64,000 nucleotides of DNA from Stenotrophomonas maltophilia. Lineage in GTDB: Bacteria; Pseudomonadota; Gammaproteobacteria; Xanthomonadales; Xanthomonadaceae. The notes under the pieces were generated by a model. That model was not told where the DNA came from, did no database searches, and saw only the letters and a program-made list of their open reading frames with translations. Below, piece after piece: positions 50,605-60,400 of the stretch. Position 1 is the stretch's first letter. Each line of letters opens with the position of its first letter. The translations under genes and the position numbers were made by a program. Where the stretch lies: assembly GCA_002387845.1 (NCBI GenBank), contig DGLB01000043.1:1-64000 (forward strand), written 5' to 3'.

Positions 50605-50638
50605 GCTCCTCCTACAGTTACCCAAGATGGATGGCCGA

Positions 50639-51529
50639 ATGACCACTTCTGTTTCCTCCGCCGGCGCGCGCTTCCGCGCCGCCCTCGCCGCCGAATCGCC
50701 CCTGCAGGTGATCGGTGCGATCAACGCCAACCACGCGCTGCTGGCGCAGCGCGCCGGCTACCGGGCCATCTATCTGTCCGGCGGCGGCGTGGCCGCCGGT
50801 TCGCTCGGCCTGCCGGACCTGGGTATCAACACCCTGGAAGACGTGCTGATCGATGTACGCCGCATCACCGACGTGTGCGACCTGCCGCTGATGGTGGACA
50901 TCGACACCGGCTTTGGTCCCAGTGCCTTCAACATCGCCCGCACGGTCAAGTCGCTGATCAAGGCCGGTGCCGCCGCCTGCCACATTGAAGACCAGGTCGG
51001 GGCCAAGCGTTGCGGTCACCGCCCTGGCAAGGAAATCGTCTCGCAGGGTGAAATGGTCGACCGTGTGAAGGCCGCCGCCGACGCCAAGACCGACCCGGAC
51101 TTCTTCCTGATCGCCCGCACCGACGCCATCCAGGTGGATGGGGTGGACGCCGCCATCGAGCGTGCCATCGCCTGCGTGGAAGCCGGTGCCGACGGCATCT
51201 TCGCCGAGGCTGCCTATGACCTGGACACCTACCGTCGCTTCGTCGATGCGGTGAAGGTGCCGGTGTTGGCCAACATCACCGAGTTCGGCAAGACCCCGCT
51301 GTTCAGCCGCGATGAACTGGCCTCGGCCGGCGTGGCCATCCAGCTGTTCCCGCTGTCCGCCTTCCGCGCCGCCAACAAGGCCGCCGAGAACGTCTATGCG
51401 ACCATCCGTCGCGATGGCCACCAGAAGAACGTGGTGGATACCATGCAGACGCGCGAGGAACTGTACGACCGTATCGGCTACCACGCCTTCGAGCAGCAGC
51501 TCGACGCGCTGTTCGCCGCCAAGAAGTAA
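50639..51529 (+). CDS. prpB: 2-Methylisocitrate lyase
   Basis: This 296-residue enzyme splits 2-methylisocitrate into pyruvate and succinate, the last step of the methylcitrate cycle. The catalytic KRCGH motif is at about residues 122-126. SGGGVA near 44 and DIDTGFG near 86 are metal/substrate regions of the ICL/PEPM superfamily. Length equals E. coli PrpB. The ATG at 50639 gives the family N-terminus. It is first gene after the sigma-54 promoter, 28 bases before prpC. Confidence 0.97.
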   Translation: MTTSVSSAGARFRAALAAESPLQVIGAINANHALLAQRAGYRAIYLSGGGVAAGSLGLPDLGINTLEDVLIDVRRITDVCDLPLMVDIDTGFGPSAFNIARTVKSLIKAGAAACHIEDQVGAKRCGHRPGKEIVSQGEMVDRVKAAADAKTDPDFFLIARTDAIQVDGVDAAIERAIACVEAGADGIFAEAAYDLDTYRRFVDAVKVPVLANITEFGKTPLFSRDELASAGVAIQLFPLSAFRAANKAAENVYATIRRDGHQKNVVDTMQTREELYDRIGYHAFEQQLDALFAAKK

Positions 51530-51557
51530 TTCCGCACCATCGTTTTCTGGAGGGATC

Positions 51558-52715
51558 ATGAGCGAAGCAACCACCGCCCCCGGCTTCAAGCCGAAGAAGT
51601 CCGTCGCCCTGTCCGGCACCGCTGCCGGCAACACCGCGCTGTGTACCGTTGGCCGCAGCGGCAACGACCTGCACTACCGCGGCTACGACATCCTGGACCT
51701 GGCCAACACCAGCGAGTTCGAGGAAATCGCCCACCTGCTGGTACACGGCAAGCTGCCGACCCGCGCCGAGCTGACCGCCTACAAGGCCAAGCTGAAGTCG
51801 CTGCGCGGCATTCCGGCGGCGGTCAAGGCCGCGCTGGAAGAGCTGCCGCCGTCGGCGCACCCGATGGATGTCATGCGTACCGGCGTGTCCGTGCTGGGCT
51901 GCGTGTCGCCGGAGAAGGACGATCACAACCACCCGGGCGCGCGGGATATCGCCGACAAGCTGATGGCCTGCCTGGGCTCGATGCTGCTGTACTGGTACCA
52001 CTGGAGCCACAACGGCCGCGCCATCGACGTCGAAACCGACGATGACTCCATCGGTGGCCACTTCCTGCACCTGCTGCACGGCGAGAAGCCGCAGGACTCG
52101 TGGGTGCGCGCCATGCACACCTCGCTCATTCTGTACGCCGAGCACGAGTTCAACGCGTCCACCTTTACCTGCCGCGTCATTGCCGGTACCGGCAGCGACA
52201 TGTACAGCTGCATTGCCGGTGGCATCGGTGCGCTGCGCGGTCCCAAGCACGGCGGGGCCAACGAAGTCGCCTTCGAGGTGCAGAAGCGCTATGACAGCCC
52301 GGACGATGCAGAGGCCGACATCAAGGCCCGCGTGGAACGCAAGGAAGTGGTGATCGGCTTCGGGCACCCGGTGTACACCGTCAGCGATCCGCGCAACAAG
52401 GTCATCAAGGACGTCGCCCGTGAGCTGTCGGCCGAGCAGGGCAATCTGAAGATGTACGACATTGCCGAACGCCTCGAGTCGGTGATGTGGGACATCAAGA
52501 AGATGTTCCCGAACCTGGACTGGTTCAGCGCGGTCAGCTACCACATGATGGGCGTGCCCACCGCGATGTTCACCCCGCTGTTCGTCATTGCCCGCACCTC
52601 CGGCTGGAGCGCGCACGTCATCGAGCAGCGCATCGATGGCAAGATCATCCGCCCCAGCGCCAACTACACCGGCCCGGAAGACCAGGTCTTCGTGCCGCTG
52701 TCCGAGCGCGCGTAA
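51558..52715 (+). CDS. prpC: 2-Methylcitrate synthase
   Basis: This 385-residue citrate-synthase-family enzyme condenses propionyl-CoA with oxaloacetate. YRGYDILDLA is near residue 36, and the catalytic regions include GGANEVAFEV near 235, GFGHPVYTVSDPRN near 265 and the Asp-containing NLDWFSAVSYHMMGVP near 318. GGAGGGATC precedes the ATG. It lies between prpB and acnD on the same strand. Confidence 0.96.
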   Translation: MSEATTAPGFKPKKSVALSGTAAGNTALCTVGRSGNDLHYRGYDILDLANTSEFEEIAHLLVHGKLPTRAELTAYKAKLKSLRGIPAAVKAALEELPPSAHPMDVMRTGVSVLGCVSPEKDDHNHPGARDIADKLMACLGSMLLYWYHWSHNGRAIDVETDDDSIGGHFLHLLHGEKPQDSWVRAMHTSLILYAEHEFNASTFTCRVIAGTGSDMYSCIAGGIGALRGPKHGGANEVAFEVQKRYDSPDDAEADIKARVERKEVVIGFGHPVYTVSDPRNKVIKDVARELSAEQGNLKMYDIAERLESVMWDIKKMFPNLDWFSAVSYHMMGVPTAMFTPLFVIARTSGWSAHVIEQRIDGKIIRPSANYTGPEDQVFVPLSERA

Positions 52716-52770
52716 CGTTGGACAGGGGTGGGTTCAGCCCGCCCCTTGCATGGCCCGTCAACGGCCGCCG

Positions 52771-52794
52771 GTAGCGCCGGCCGTTGGCCGGCCC
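52771..52794 (+). repeat. SMAG-type repeat between prpC and acnD
   Basis: GTAGC is followed by GCCGGCC-GTT-GGCCGGC inside the 124-bp spacer of the prp operon. It may modulate or stabilise the upstream mRNA. Confidence 0.8.
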
Positions 52795-52839
52795 ACGCAC
52801 TCCTCGCCCCGGCCCGCCAATTCGCAGCTATCGCCAGCC

Positions 52840-55461
52840 ATGAATACTGATTTCCGCAAAACCCTTCCCGGCACCTCGCTGGACTATTTCGATGCACGTG
52901 CCGCAGTCGACGCCATCGCGCCGGGGGCCTATGCCACGCTGCCGTATGTGTCGCGCGTGCTGGCTGAAAACCTGGTGCGCCGCTGTGACCCGGCCACCCT
53001 CACCGCTTCGCTCACCCAGCTGATCGAGCGCCGCCAGGACCTGGATTTCCCCTGGTTCCCGGCGCGCGTGGTCTGCCACGACATCCTGGGCCAGACCGCG
53101 CTGGTCGACCTGGCCGGCCTGCGTGATGCCATTGCTGATGCGGGCGGCGACCCGGCCAAGGTCAATCCGGTCGTACCGGTGCAGCTGATCGTCGACCATT
53201 CGCTCGCGGTCGAATGCGGCGGTTTTGACCCGCAGGCCTTCGAGAAGAACCGTGCGATTGAAGACCGCCGCAACGAAGACCGTTTCCACTTCATCGACTG
53301 GACCAAGCTGGCCTTCCAGAACGTGGATGTGATTCCGCCGGGCAACGGCATCATGCACCAGATCAATCTGGAGAAGATGTCGCCGGTGATCTACGTCCAG
53401 GACGGCGTCGCCTTCCCGGATACCTGCGTCGGCACTGACAGCCATACCCCGCATGTGGATGCGCTGGGCGTGATCGCCATCGGCGTTGGCGGGCTGGAAG
53501 CCGAAAACGTGATGCTGGGCCGGGCCTCGTGGATGCGCCTGCCCGACATCGTCGGCGTGGAGCTCACCGGCAAGCCGCAGCCGGGCATCACCGCCACCGA
53601 CGTGGTGCTGGCCCTCACCGAGTTCCTGCGCGCCGAGCGCGTGGTCGGTGCCTGGCTGGAGTTCTTCGGCGAAGGTGCCGCGGCGCTGACCATCGGTGAC
53701 CGCGCCACCATTTCCAACATGTGCCCCGAGTACGGCGCGACGGCGGCGATGTTCTACATCGACAGCCAGACCACCGACTACCTGCGCCTGACCGGGCGCG
53801 AGGAAGCGCAGGTCGCGCTGGTCGAGACCTACGCCCGTACCACCGGCCTGTGGGCCGATGACCTGGTCAGCGCGCAGTACCCGCGCGTGTTGCGCTTTGA
53901 CCTGTCCAGCGTGGTCCGCAACATGGCCGGCCCCAGCAACCCGCATCGCCGACTGCCGGTCAGCGCACTGGCCGAACGTGGCATTGCCGATGCCGCCAAG
54001 CTGGAAGCGGGCAAGGCCGAACAGGCCCAGGGCCTGATGCCGGACGGGGCGGTGATCATCGCGGCCATCACCAGCTGCACCAACACGTCCAATCCGCGCA
54101 ACGTGATCGCTGCCGGTCTGCTGGCGCGCAAGGCCAATGAACGTGGCCTGCTGCGCAAGCCGTGGGTGAAATCCTCGCTGGCCCCGGGCTCCAAGGCGGT
54201 GCAGCTGTATCTGGAAGAGGCCGGCCTGCTGCCGGACCTGGAAAAACTGGGCTTTGGCATCGTGGCGTTCGCCTGCACCACCTGCAACGGCATGAGTGGC
54301 GCGCTGGACCCGGTGATCCAGCAGGAAATCATCGACCGCGATCTGTACGCCACTGCGGTGTTGTCCGGCAACCGCAACTTCGACGGCCGCATCCATCCGT
54401 ATGCCAAGCAGGCGTTCCTGGCTTCACCGCCGCTGGTGATCGCCTACGCCATCGCCGGCACGGTGCGTTTCGACATCGAGAAGGACGTACTGGGCCTGGA
54501 CGCGCAGGGCAACGAGGTGCGCCTGAAGGACATCTGGCCCACCGACGCCGAGATTGACGCCGTGGTGAAGGCGGCGGTGAAGCCGGAACAGTTCCGCAGC
54601 GTCTACAACCCCATGTTCAACATCCGCGTGGAGCACGCGGCCCCCACCGTCAGCCCGCTGTACGACTGGCGTCCGCAGAGCACCTATATCCGGCGTCCGC
54701 CGTACTGGGAAGGGGCGTTGGCGGGCGAGCGTACCCTGGCCGGCATGCGCGCGCTGGCGGTGCTGCCCGACAACATCACCACCGATCACCTGTCGCCGTC
54801 CAACGCGATCCTGGCGTCCAGTGCCGCAGGTGAGTACCTGGCGAAGATGGGCCTGCCGGAAGAGGACTTCAACTCCTACGCCACGCACCGTGGCGACCAC
54901 CTCACTGCGCAGCGGGCCACCTTCGCCAACCCGAAGCTGTTCAACGAGATGGTGCGCAACGAAGACGGCAGCGTGAAGCAGGGGTCGCTGGCCCGGGTCG
55001 AACCGGAAGGCAAGGTCATGCGCATGTGGGAAGCGATTGAAACCTACATGGAGCGCAAGCAGCCGCTGATCATCATTGCCGGCGCGGATTACGGCCAGGG
55101 CAGCTCGCGCGACTGGGCCGCCAAGGGCGTGCGTCTGGCCGGCGTGGAAGCCATCGTCGCCGAGGGCTTCGAACGCATCCATCGCACCAACCTGATCGGC
55201 ATGGGCGTGCTGCCGCTGGAGTTCAAGCCGGGCACCACCCGTCTGACCCTGGGCATCGACGGCACCGAGACCTTCGACGTGGTCGGCGCACGCACCCCGC
55301 GCGCCGACCTGCGTCTGGTCATCCACCGCCGCGACGGCCAGGACGTGGTCGTTCCGGTCACCTGTCGCCTGGACAGCGACGAGGAAGTGGCCATTTACGA
55401 AGCCGGCGGCGTCCTCCAGCGATTCGCGCAGGACTTCCTGGAATCCACCCAGGCCGCCTGA
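52840..55461 (+). CDS. acnD: Fe/S-dependent 2-methylcitrate dehydratase AcnD
   Basis: This 873-residue aconitase-family enzyme dehydrates 2-methylcitrate to 2-methyl-trans-aconitate, which PrpF then isomerises. It replaces PrpD in this pathway. 4Fe-4S ligands are visible as Cys in SCTNTSNP near residue 414 and the CTTCNG pair near 480. The swivel domain carries GADYGQGSSRDWAAKGVRL near 747-765. The ATG at 52840 begins the family sequence (MNTDFRKTLPGTSLDYFDARAAV in part). prpF is separated from it by a toxin-antitoxin module. Confidence 0.96.
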   Translation: MNTDFRKTLPGTSLDYFDARAAVDAIAPGAYATLPYVSRVLAENLVRRCDPATLTASLTQLIERRQDLDFPWFPARVVCHDILGQTALVDLAGLRDAIADAGGDPAKVNPVVPVQLIVDHSLAVECGGFDPQAFEKNRAIEDRRNEDRFHFIDWTKLAFQNVDVIPPGNGIMHQINLEKMSPVIYVQDGVAFPDTCVGTDSHTPHVDALGVIAIGVGGLEAENVMLGRASWMRLPDIVGVELTGKPQPGITATDVVLALTEFLRAERVVGAWLEFFGEGAAALTIGDRATISNMCPEYGATAAMFYIDSQTTDYLRLTGREEAQVALVETYARTTGLWADDLVSAQYPRVLRFDLSSVVRNMAGPSNPHRRLPVSALAERGIADAAKLEAGKAEQAQGLMPDGAVIIAAITSCTNTSNPRNVIAAGLLARKANERGLLRKPWVKSSLAPGSKAVQLYLEEAGLLPDLEKLGFGIVAFACTTCNGMSGALDPVIQQEIIDRDLYATAVLSGNRNFDGRIHPYAKQAFLASPPLVIAYAIAGTVRFDIEKDVLGLDAQGNEVRLKDIWPTDAEIDAVVKAAVKPEQFRSVYNPMFNIRVEHAAPTVSPLYDWRPQSTYIRRPPYWEGALAGERTLAGMRALAVLPDNITTDHLSPSNAILASSAAGEYLAKMGLPEEDFNSYATHRGDHLTAQRATFANPKLFNEMVRNEDGSVKQGSLARVEPEGKVMRMWEAIETYMERKQPLIIIAGADYGQGSSRDWAAKGVRLAGVEAIVAEGFERIHRTNLIGMGVLPLEFKPGTTRLTLGIDGTETFDVVGARTPRADLRLVIHRRDGQDVVVPVTCRLDSDEEVAIYEAGGVLQRFAQDFLESTQAA

Positions 55462-55469
55462 CCCAAAAC

Positions 55470-55502
55470 CCGGCAAAGCCACGCCCTGCGTGGCTTTGCC
55501 GG
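55470..55502. terminator. Perfect 15-bp stem-loop after acnD
   Basis: CCGGCAAAGCCACGC and GCGTGGCTTTGCCGG flank a 3-base loop, nine bases past the acnD stop. There is no strong T run, so termination may be partial. It separates acnD from the parDE-prpF segment. Confidence 0.6.
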
Positions 55503-55574
55503 ATGAGGACAGCGGTCGTCCCCTCAACCCTGAACCCCGAAATCTTGCGCCCAGACCCTTGACGGCGCACCATC

Positions 55575-55593
55575 AATGGCAATTATTGCCATT
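55575..55593. promoter_or_regulatory. 19-bp perfect palindrome, probable ParD operator
   Basis: AATGGCAATTATTGCCATT is a perfect palindrome about a central T, 15 bases before the parD ATG. Type II antitoxins bind such sites to repress their own operon. No other copy was noticed in the window. Confidence 0.8.
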
Positions 55594-55607
55594 CCGAGGT
55601 TCCCCTT

Positions 55608-55865
55608 ATGGCCACCATGAACATCTCACTCAGCGACCCGCTCAAGCAGTTCGTCGACGAAGAAGTCAGCGAAGGTGGCTATTCGAGTACCTCCGACTAC
55701 GTGCGCGACCTGATCCGTCAGCGCCAGCGGCGCAAGGCCGAAGACCTGCTGCGGCAACTCATCGCAGAAGGTCTGGCCTCCGGGCCGGCCAGGCCGCTTG
55801 AGCCGGGTCACTTTGACCGGATGCGCCGGGAGTTGGCCGAACGGATCGCACGTGAAGAAGATTGA
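55608..55865 (+). CDS. parD: ParD-family antitoxin (ribbon-helix-helix)
   Basis: This 85-residue antitoxin has an N-terminal ribbon-helix-helix DNA-binding domain (MNISLSDPLKQFVDEEV, then GYSSTSDYVRDLIR) and a C-terminal acidic/basic toxin-binding tail (RRELAERIAREED). GAGG lies 11 bases before the ATG. An ATG three codons downstream is also possible. It overlaps parE by 14 bases. The pair sits between acnD and prpF. Confidence 0.93.
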   Translation: MATMNISLSDPLKQFVDEEVSEGGYSSTSDYVRDLIRQRQRRKAEDLLRQLIAEGLASGPARPLEPGHFDRMRRELAERIAREED

Positions 55866-56178
55866 GTGGCGTCCCCAGGCCGAAGTGGACGCCGCTGACG
55901 CCGCCTACTGGTATGCGCGGCAAGGCGGACTGGCACTGGGTCAGCGCTTTCTTTCCGAGGTCGATGACACCTTGGCGCGGATTGCTGCTTTCCCGGGTGC
56001 AGGGTCCAGCCGACACGCGCACCTTGCCGAGATGCTGGCAGGCCCACTGCGCTACATGGTTGTTTCCGCGTTTGACCGCTATGTCATCTATTACCTTGAT
56101 CTTCCCACCCACGTAGACGTCGTTCGCGTGTGGTGCGTAGAACGGGGTTTGGATGCGTTGTTGGATCACGCCTCCTGA
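55852..56178 (+). CDS. parE: ParE/RelE-family toxin
   Basis: This 108-residue toxin has the ParE fold sequence: VKKIEWRPQAEVD start, AAYWYARQG, DTLARIAAFPGAGSSRH, and C-terminal strands RYMVVSAFDRYVIYYLD and VDVVRVWCVERGLD. ParE toxins inhibit DNA gyrase. Relatives in the fold cleave mRNA, and the target here is not known. The start is GTG at 55852 within the parD end. An upstream in-frame extension is parD sequence in another frame. prpF begins 22 bases after its stop. Confidence 0.9.
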   Translation: MKKIEWRPQAEVDAADAAYWYARQGGLALGQRFLSEVDDTLARIAAFPGAGSSRHAHLAEMLAGPLRYMVVSAFDRYVIYYLDLPTHVDVVRVWCVERGLDALLDHAS

Positions 56179-56200
56179 TACTTGTGACCTGGACAGCACG

Positions 56201-57385
56201 ATGACCTTTGTTCCCCAACTCCGCATTCCCGCCACCTACATGCGCGGCGGCACCAGCAAAGGTGTCTTCTTCCGCCTGCAGGACCTGCCCGCTGCGGCGC
56301 AGGTGCCGGGTCCCGCGCGTGATGCGCTGCTAATGCGCGTGATCGGTTCGCCCGATCCCTACGGCAAGCATACCGACGGCATGGGCGGTGCCACCTCCAG
56401 CACCAGCAAATGCGTGATCATCTCCGGTGCATCCGTGCCCGATCATGACGTGGACTATCTGTACGGCCAGGTCTCCATCGACACCGCATTCGTTGACTGG
56501 AGCGGCAACTGCGGCAACCTCAGCACCGCGGTCGGTCCGTTTGCGATCAGCAACGGTTTCATCGACCCGGCGCGGATTCCACACAACGGCACCTGCACGG
56601 TGCGGATCTGGCAGGCCAACATCGGCAAGACCATTCTGGCGCATGTGCCGATCGTCGATGGCCAGGTCCAGGAAGACGGCGACTTCGAGCTGGACGGGGT
56701 GACCTTCCCGGCGGCCGAGATCGCGTTGGAGTTCATCGATCCGTCCGACGACGCCGACGGCGGCAGCATGTTCCCCACCGGCAACCTGACCGACACGCTG
56801 GACGTGCCCGGCGTCGGCAGCTTCACCGTGACCATGATCACCGCCGGCATCCCCACCATCTTCCTCAACGCCGCCGATCTGGGCTACACCGGTACCGAGC
56901 TGCAGCCCGCCATCAATGACGACAAGGCCGCGCTGGCCCGCTTCGAGGCGATCCGCGCGCATGGCGCGGTGCGCATGGGCCTGATCGAACATATCGACCA
57001 GGCCGCCACCCGCCAGCACACCCCCAAGGTTGCCTTCGTCGCGCCGGCACAGGATTACGTGTCCTCCAGCGGCAAGCAGATCCCCGCCCACCACATCGAC
57101 CTGCACGCGCGCGCGCTGTCGATGGGCAAGCTGCACCACGCCATGATGGGCACTGCAGCTGTTGCCATTGGCACGGCGGCCGCCATTCCGGGCACCCTGG
57201 TCAATCTGGCCGCCGGTGGTGGCACGCGTGACGCGGTGACCTTCGGGCATCCCTCCGGCACCCTCCGGGTCGGGGCGCAGGCGGCCCAGGTGGACGGCGA
57301 GTGGGTGGTCACCAAGGCGCTGATGAGCCGCAGCGCCCGGGTCCTGATGGAAGGCGCGGTGCGGGTGCCGGCGGGGACGCTGTAA
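56201..57385 (+). CDS. prpF: 2-Methylaconitate cis-trans isomerase PrpF
   Basis: This 394-residue diaminopimelate-epimerase-fold enzyme converts the trans-2-methylaconitate released by AcnD into the cis form used by aconitase. The YMRGGTSKGVFF motif with the active-site Lys is near residues 14-25, and NCGNLSTAVGPFA near 105 and the GHPSG segment near 350 are family landmarks. Length matches Shewanella PrpF (397). Its normal partner acnD lies 739 bases upstream, beyond the toxin-antitoxin module. Confidence 0.95.
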   Translation: MTFVPQLRIPATYMRGGTSKGVFFRLQDLPAAAQVPGPARDALLMRVIGSPDPYGKHTDGMGGATSSTSKCVIISGASVPDHDVDYLYGQVSIDTAFVDWSGNCGNLSTAVGPFAISNGFIDPARIPHNGTCTVRIWQANIGKTILAHVPIVDGQVQEDGDFELDGVTFPAAEIALEFIDPSDDADGGSMFPTGNLTDTLDVPGVGSFTVTMITAGIPTIFLNAADLGYTGTELQPAINDDKAALARFEAIRAHGAVRMGLIEHIDQAATRQHTPKVAFVAPAQDYVSSSGKQIPAHHIDLHARALSMGKLHHAMMGTAAVAIGTAAAIPGTLVNLAAGGGTRDAVTFGHPSGTLRVGAQAAQVDGEWVVTKALMSRSARVLMEGAVRVPAGTL

Positions 57386-57424
57386 CCGTCAATTCGGAAT
57401 TTCCCGACCCATCCGCGTCCCGGT

Positions 57425-57443
57425 GCCACCGTATACTGGTGGC
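57425..57443. promoter_or_regulatory. Palindrome with embedded -10 box before the macroglobulin gene
   Basis: GCCACC and GGTGGC flank GTATACT, which contains the -10-like TATACT (57432-57437). The position at the -35 distance is weak (CCATCC). A repressor could bind over the -10, but no regulator is identified. Confidence 0.45.
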
Positions 57444-57463
57444 ATCGTTCAAGGAGTGACGTC

Positions 57464-60400
57464 ATGGCTACGCTGGGTCGGGTCGGGCAGGGCAAGTGGA
57501 AGGGAATCATCGCGCTGGCGCTCGCCGCCACGCTGGCAGTCGGCATCGGCGGCTGCAAACGCAATGAGACCGGCCAGCTGCCGGAAGCCTCCGGCAAGCC
57601 GATCGCCGCCAAGGCCGAAGCGGTCACCGAGTTCACCCTGCTGCGCGCCTACCCCGACGAGAAGGGCGACGGCCTCTCGCTGGCGCTGGAGTTCTCGCGC
57701 CCGCTGGTCGGCACCCAGGACTTCGACAAGCTGGTCCGGTTCGAAGAGAAGGTCGGCACCGAGGACAGCAGCTGGACCCTGTCCGACGACGGCATCACGC
57801 TGCGCTACCCGTTCGTGGAAGCGGCCAAGGACTACACCCTGGTCGTCTCGGCGGACCTGCTGGCCGCCGATGGCAGCCGCATCGGCAAGGAACTGAAACA
57901 GAAGGTCTTCACCGGCGAACTCAAGCCGGTGGCCGGGTTCGCCTCGCAGGGCAGCGTTCTGCCCGCGCGTGAAAGCCGCGGCCTGCCGGTGGTATCGGTC
58001 AACGTGCCGGAAGTGGACGTGGAGTTCCTGCGCGTGCGCGAAAAGCAGCTGCCGCAGTTCTTCAGCCAGTACCAGCGCGGTGGCCGCCGTGGCAGCTGGG
58101 AGCTGGACAGCGAATACGGCGACAAGACCCCGATGTCGCAGCTGGCTGAGCCGGTCTATGTGAACCGCTTCGTGCTCGGCGGCAAGCAGAACGAGCGCGT
58201 GCTCACCTACCTGCCCACCCAGGACATCAAGGAACTGCAGGAACCCGGCCTGTACTTCGCGGTGATGAAGCGCACCGGTTCGTTCGACAGCGAGTTCGAC
58301 ACCGCCTTCTTCACCGTCAGCGACATCGGCCTGCACACCCGCGCCTACAAGGACACCCTGTTCGTCCACACGGCCTCGCTGCAGAGCGGGGCGGCGCTGA
58401 AGAAGATCGACCTGCGCATTCTCGATGCCAAGGGCGAGCTGGTGCTCAAGGGCAGCACCGACGGCAACGGCAACGCCCTGCTCAAGTACACCCTGGATGC
58501 CGGTCACGTGCTGATTGCCAGCAGCGGTGCCGACACCACCTTCCTGCCGTTCAACCAGCCGGCGCTGGATCTGAGCGAGTTCGCCGTGGCCGGTCGCGAC
58601 AATGCCTGGTTCGACGTGTTCGCCTGGTCCGGGCGTGACCTCTACCGCCCCGGTGAAACCGTACGCGTGTCCGCGTTGCTGCGCGACAATGACGGCAAGC
58701 CGGTGAAGCCGCAGCCGGTGTACCTGCGGCTGAAGCAGCCCGACGGCAAGACCTTCCGTGAAACCCGCCTGCAGCCCGGCGAACAGGGCTATCTGAGCTT
58801 CGAGCAGACCATTCCCGCGGATGCCCCGACCGGCCGCTGGCAGGTGGAGTTCCGCAGCAACCCGGCCAGCAAGGAAGCCATCCAGGGCATGACCCTGCGC
58901 ATCGAGGAGTTCCTGCCCGAGCGCATGAAGCTGGACCTGGACAGCCCGCAGAAGACCCTCAAGCCCGGTGAGCCACTCAAGCTGCAGGCCGATGCTGCCT
59001 ACCTGTATGGCGCGCCGGCCGACGGCAACCGTTTCACCGCGCGTCTGGCGGTGACCGCCGAGACGTCGCCGGTGGAGTCGCTGCCGGGGTACTTCTTCGG
59101 CGACCCCACCGTTGAGCTGCCGCGCGAAGCGCGCGATGTGATCGACACCGAGTTCCCGGCCGACGGCAAGCTGCGCCAGGATGTCGATCTGCCTGCCGAA
59201 GTGAAAGCCACCGCACCGGTTGCCGTGGTGCTGTCAGGCAGCGTGTACGAAACCGGTGGCCGCACCGTCAGCCGCACACTGAAGCGGGTGATGTGGCCGG
59301 CCCCGGTGCTGGTCGGGGTGCGCCCCCTGTTCGATCACAACGACGGTGCCGATGCCAACAGCAATGCGCGGTTTGAGATCACCCGCGTGGATGCGGCCGG
59401 CAAGGCCCACCCGGGCAAGGGGCTGAAGGTCACCCTGGTGCGCGAGCTGCGCGACTACCACTGGACCTTCAACGAGAACCGCTGGGACTACGATTTCACC
59501 CGTCGTTTCGAGAACAAGGAAACCCGCACCGTCGACGCCGGCAATGCGCCGCTCGGCATCGATTTCCCGGTGGAATGGGGCGAGTACCGCCTGGAAGTGT
59601 TCGACCCGGGCACCGGCCTGACCAGCCGCTATCCGTTCCATGCCGGCTGGAGCTGGAACGACGACAATCGTGGCCTGGATGCCCGGCCTGACAAGGTCAA
59701 GCTGAGCCTGGACAAGACCGGCTACAAGGCCGGCGACACCGTGCGCGTCACGGTCACCCCGCCGCATGCCGGCAAGGGCGTGATCATGGTCGAAAGCGAC
59801 AAGATGCTGTACGTGCAGGAAATCGACGCCAAGCCTGGCAGCACCTTCAATCTGCCGGTCACGGCGGATTGGGAACGCCACGACGTCTACATCACCGCGC
59901 TGGTGTTCCGTGGCGGCAGTGCGCCCAGCAAGATCACGCCGGCCCGTGCCGTGGGCGTGGTCCATGTGCCGATGGACCGCAAGGCGCGCACCGTGGCCGT
60001 GGGCTTGTCCGCGCCCAAACAGATGCGTCCGGAACAGACCCTGCCGGTGACGGTCAGCGCACCGCAGCTGGCCGGCAAGGTCGCGCACGTCACCGTGTCA
60101 GCGGTGGACGTGGGCATCCTCAACATCACCCGCTTCCCGGTACCGGATGCCGCCGCGCACTTCTTCGCCCAGCGCCGCCTGGGCGTGGATGCCTACGACA
60201 TCTACAGCCGGGTGATTGAAAGCTTCGACGGCAGCAGCGGCAAGCTCAAGTTCGGTGGCGACATGGCACTGGCCGCGCTGCCGCAGGCCAAGCGTCCCAC
60301 CGCGCGCGTGCAGACCGTGGACCTGTTCGCCGGCCCGGTGAAGCTGGACGCCAAGGGCAATGCCCGGGTCAACCTGAAGGTGCCCGATTTCAACGGCACC

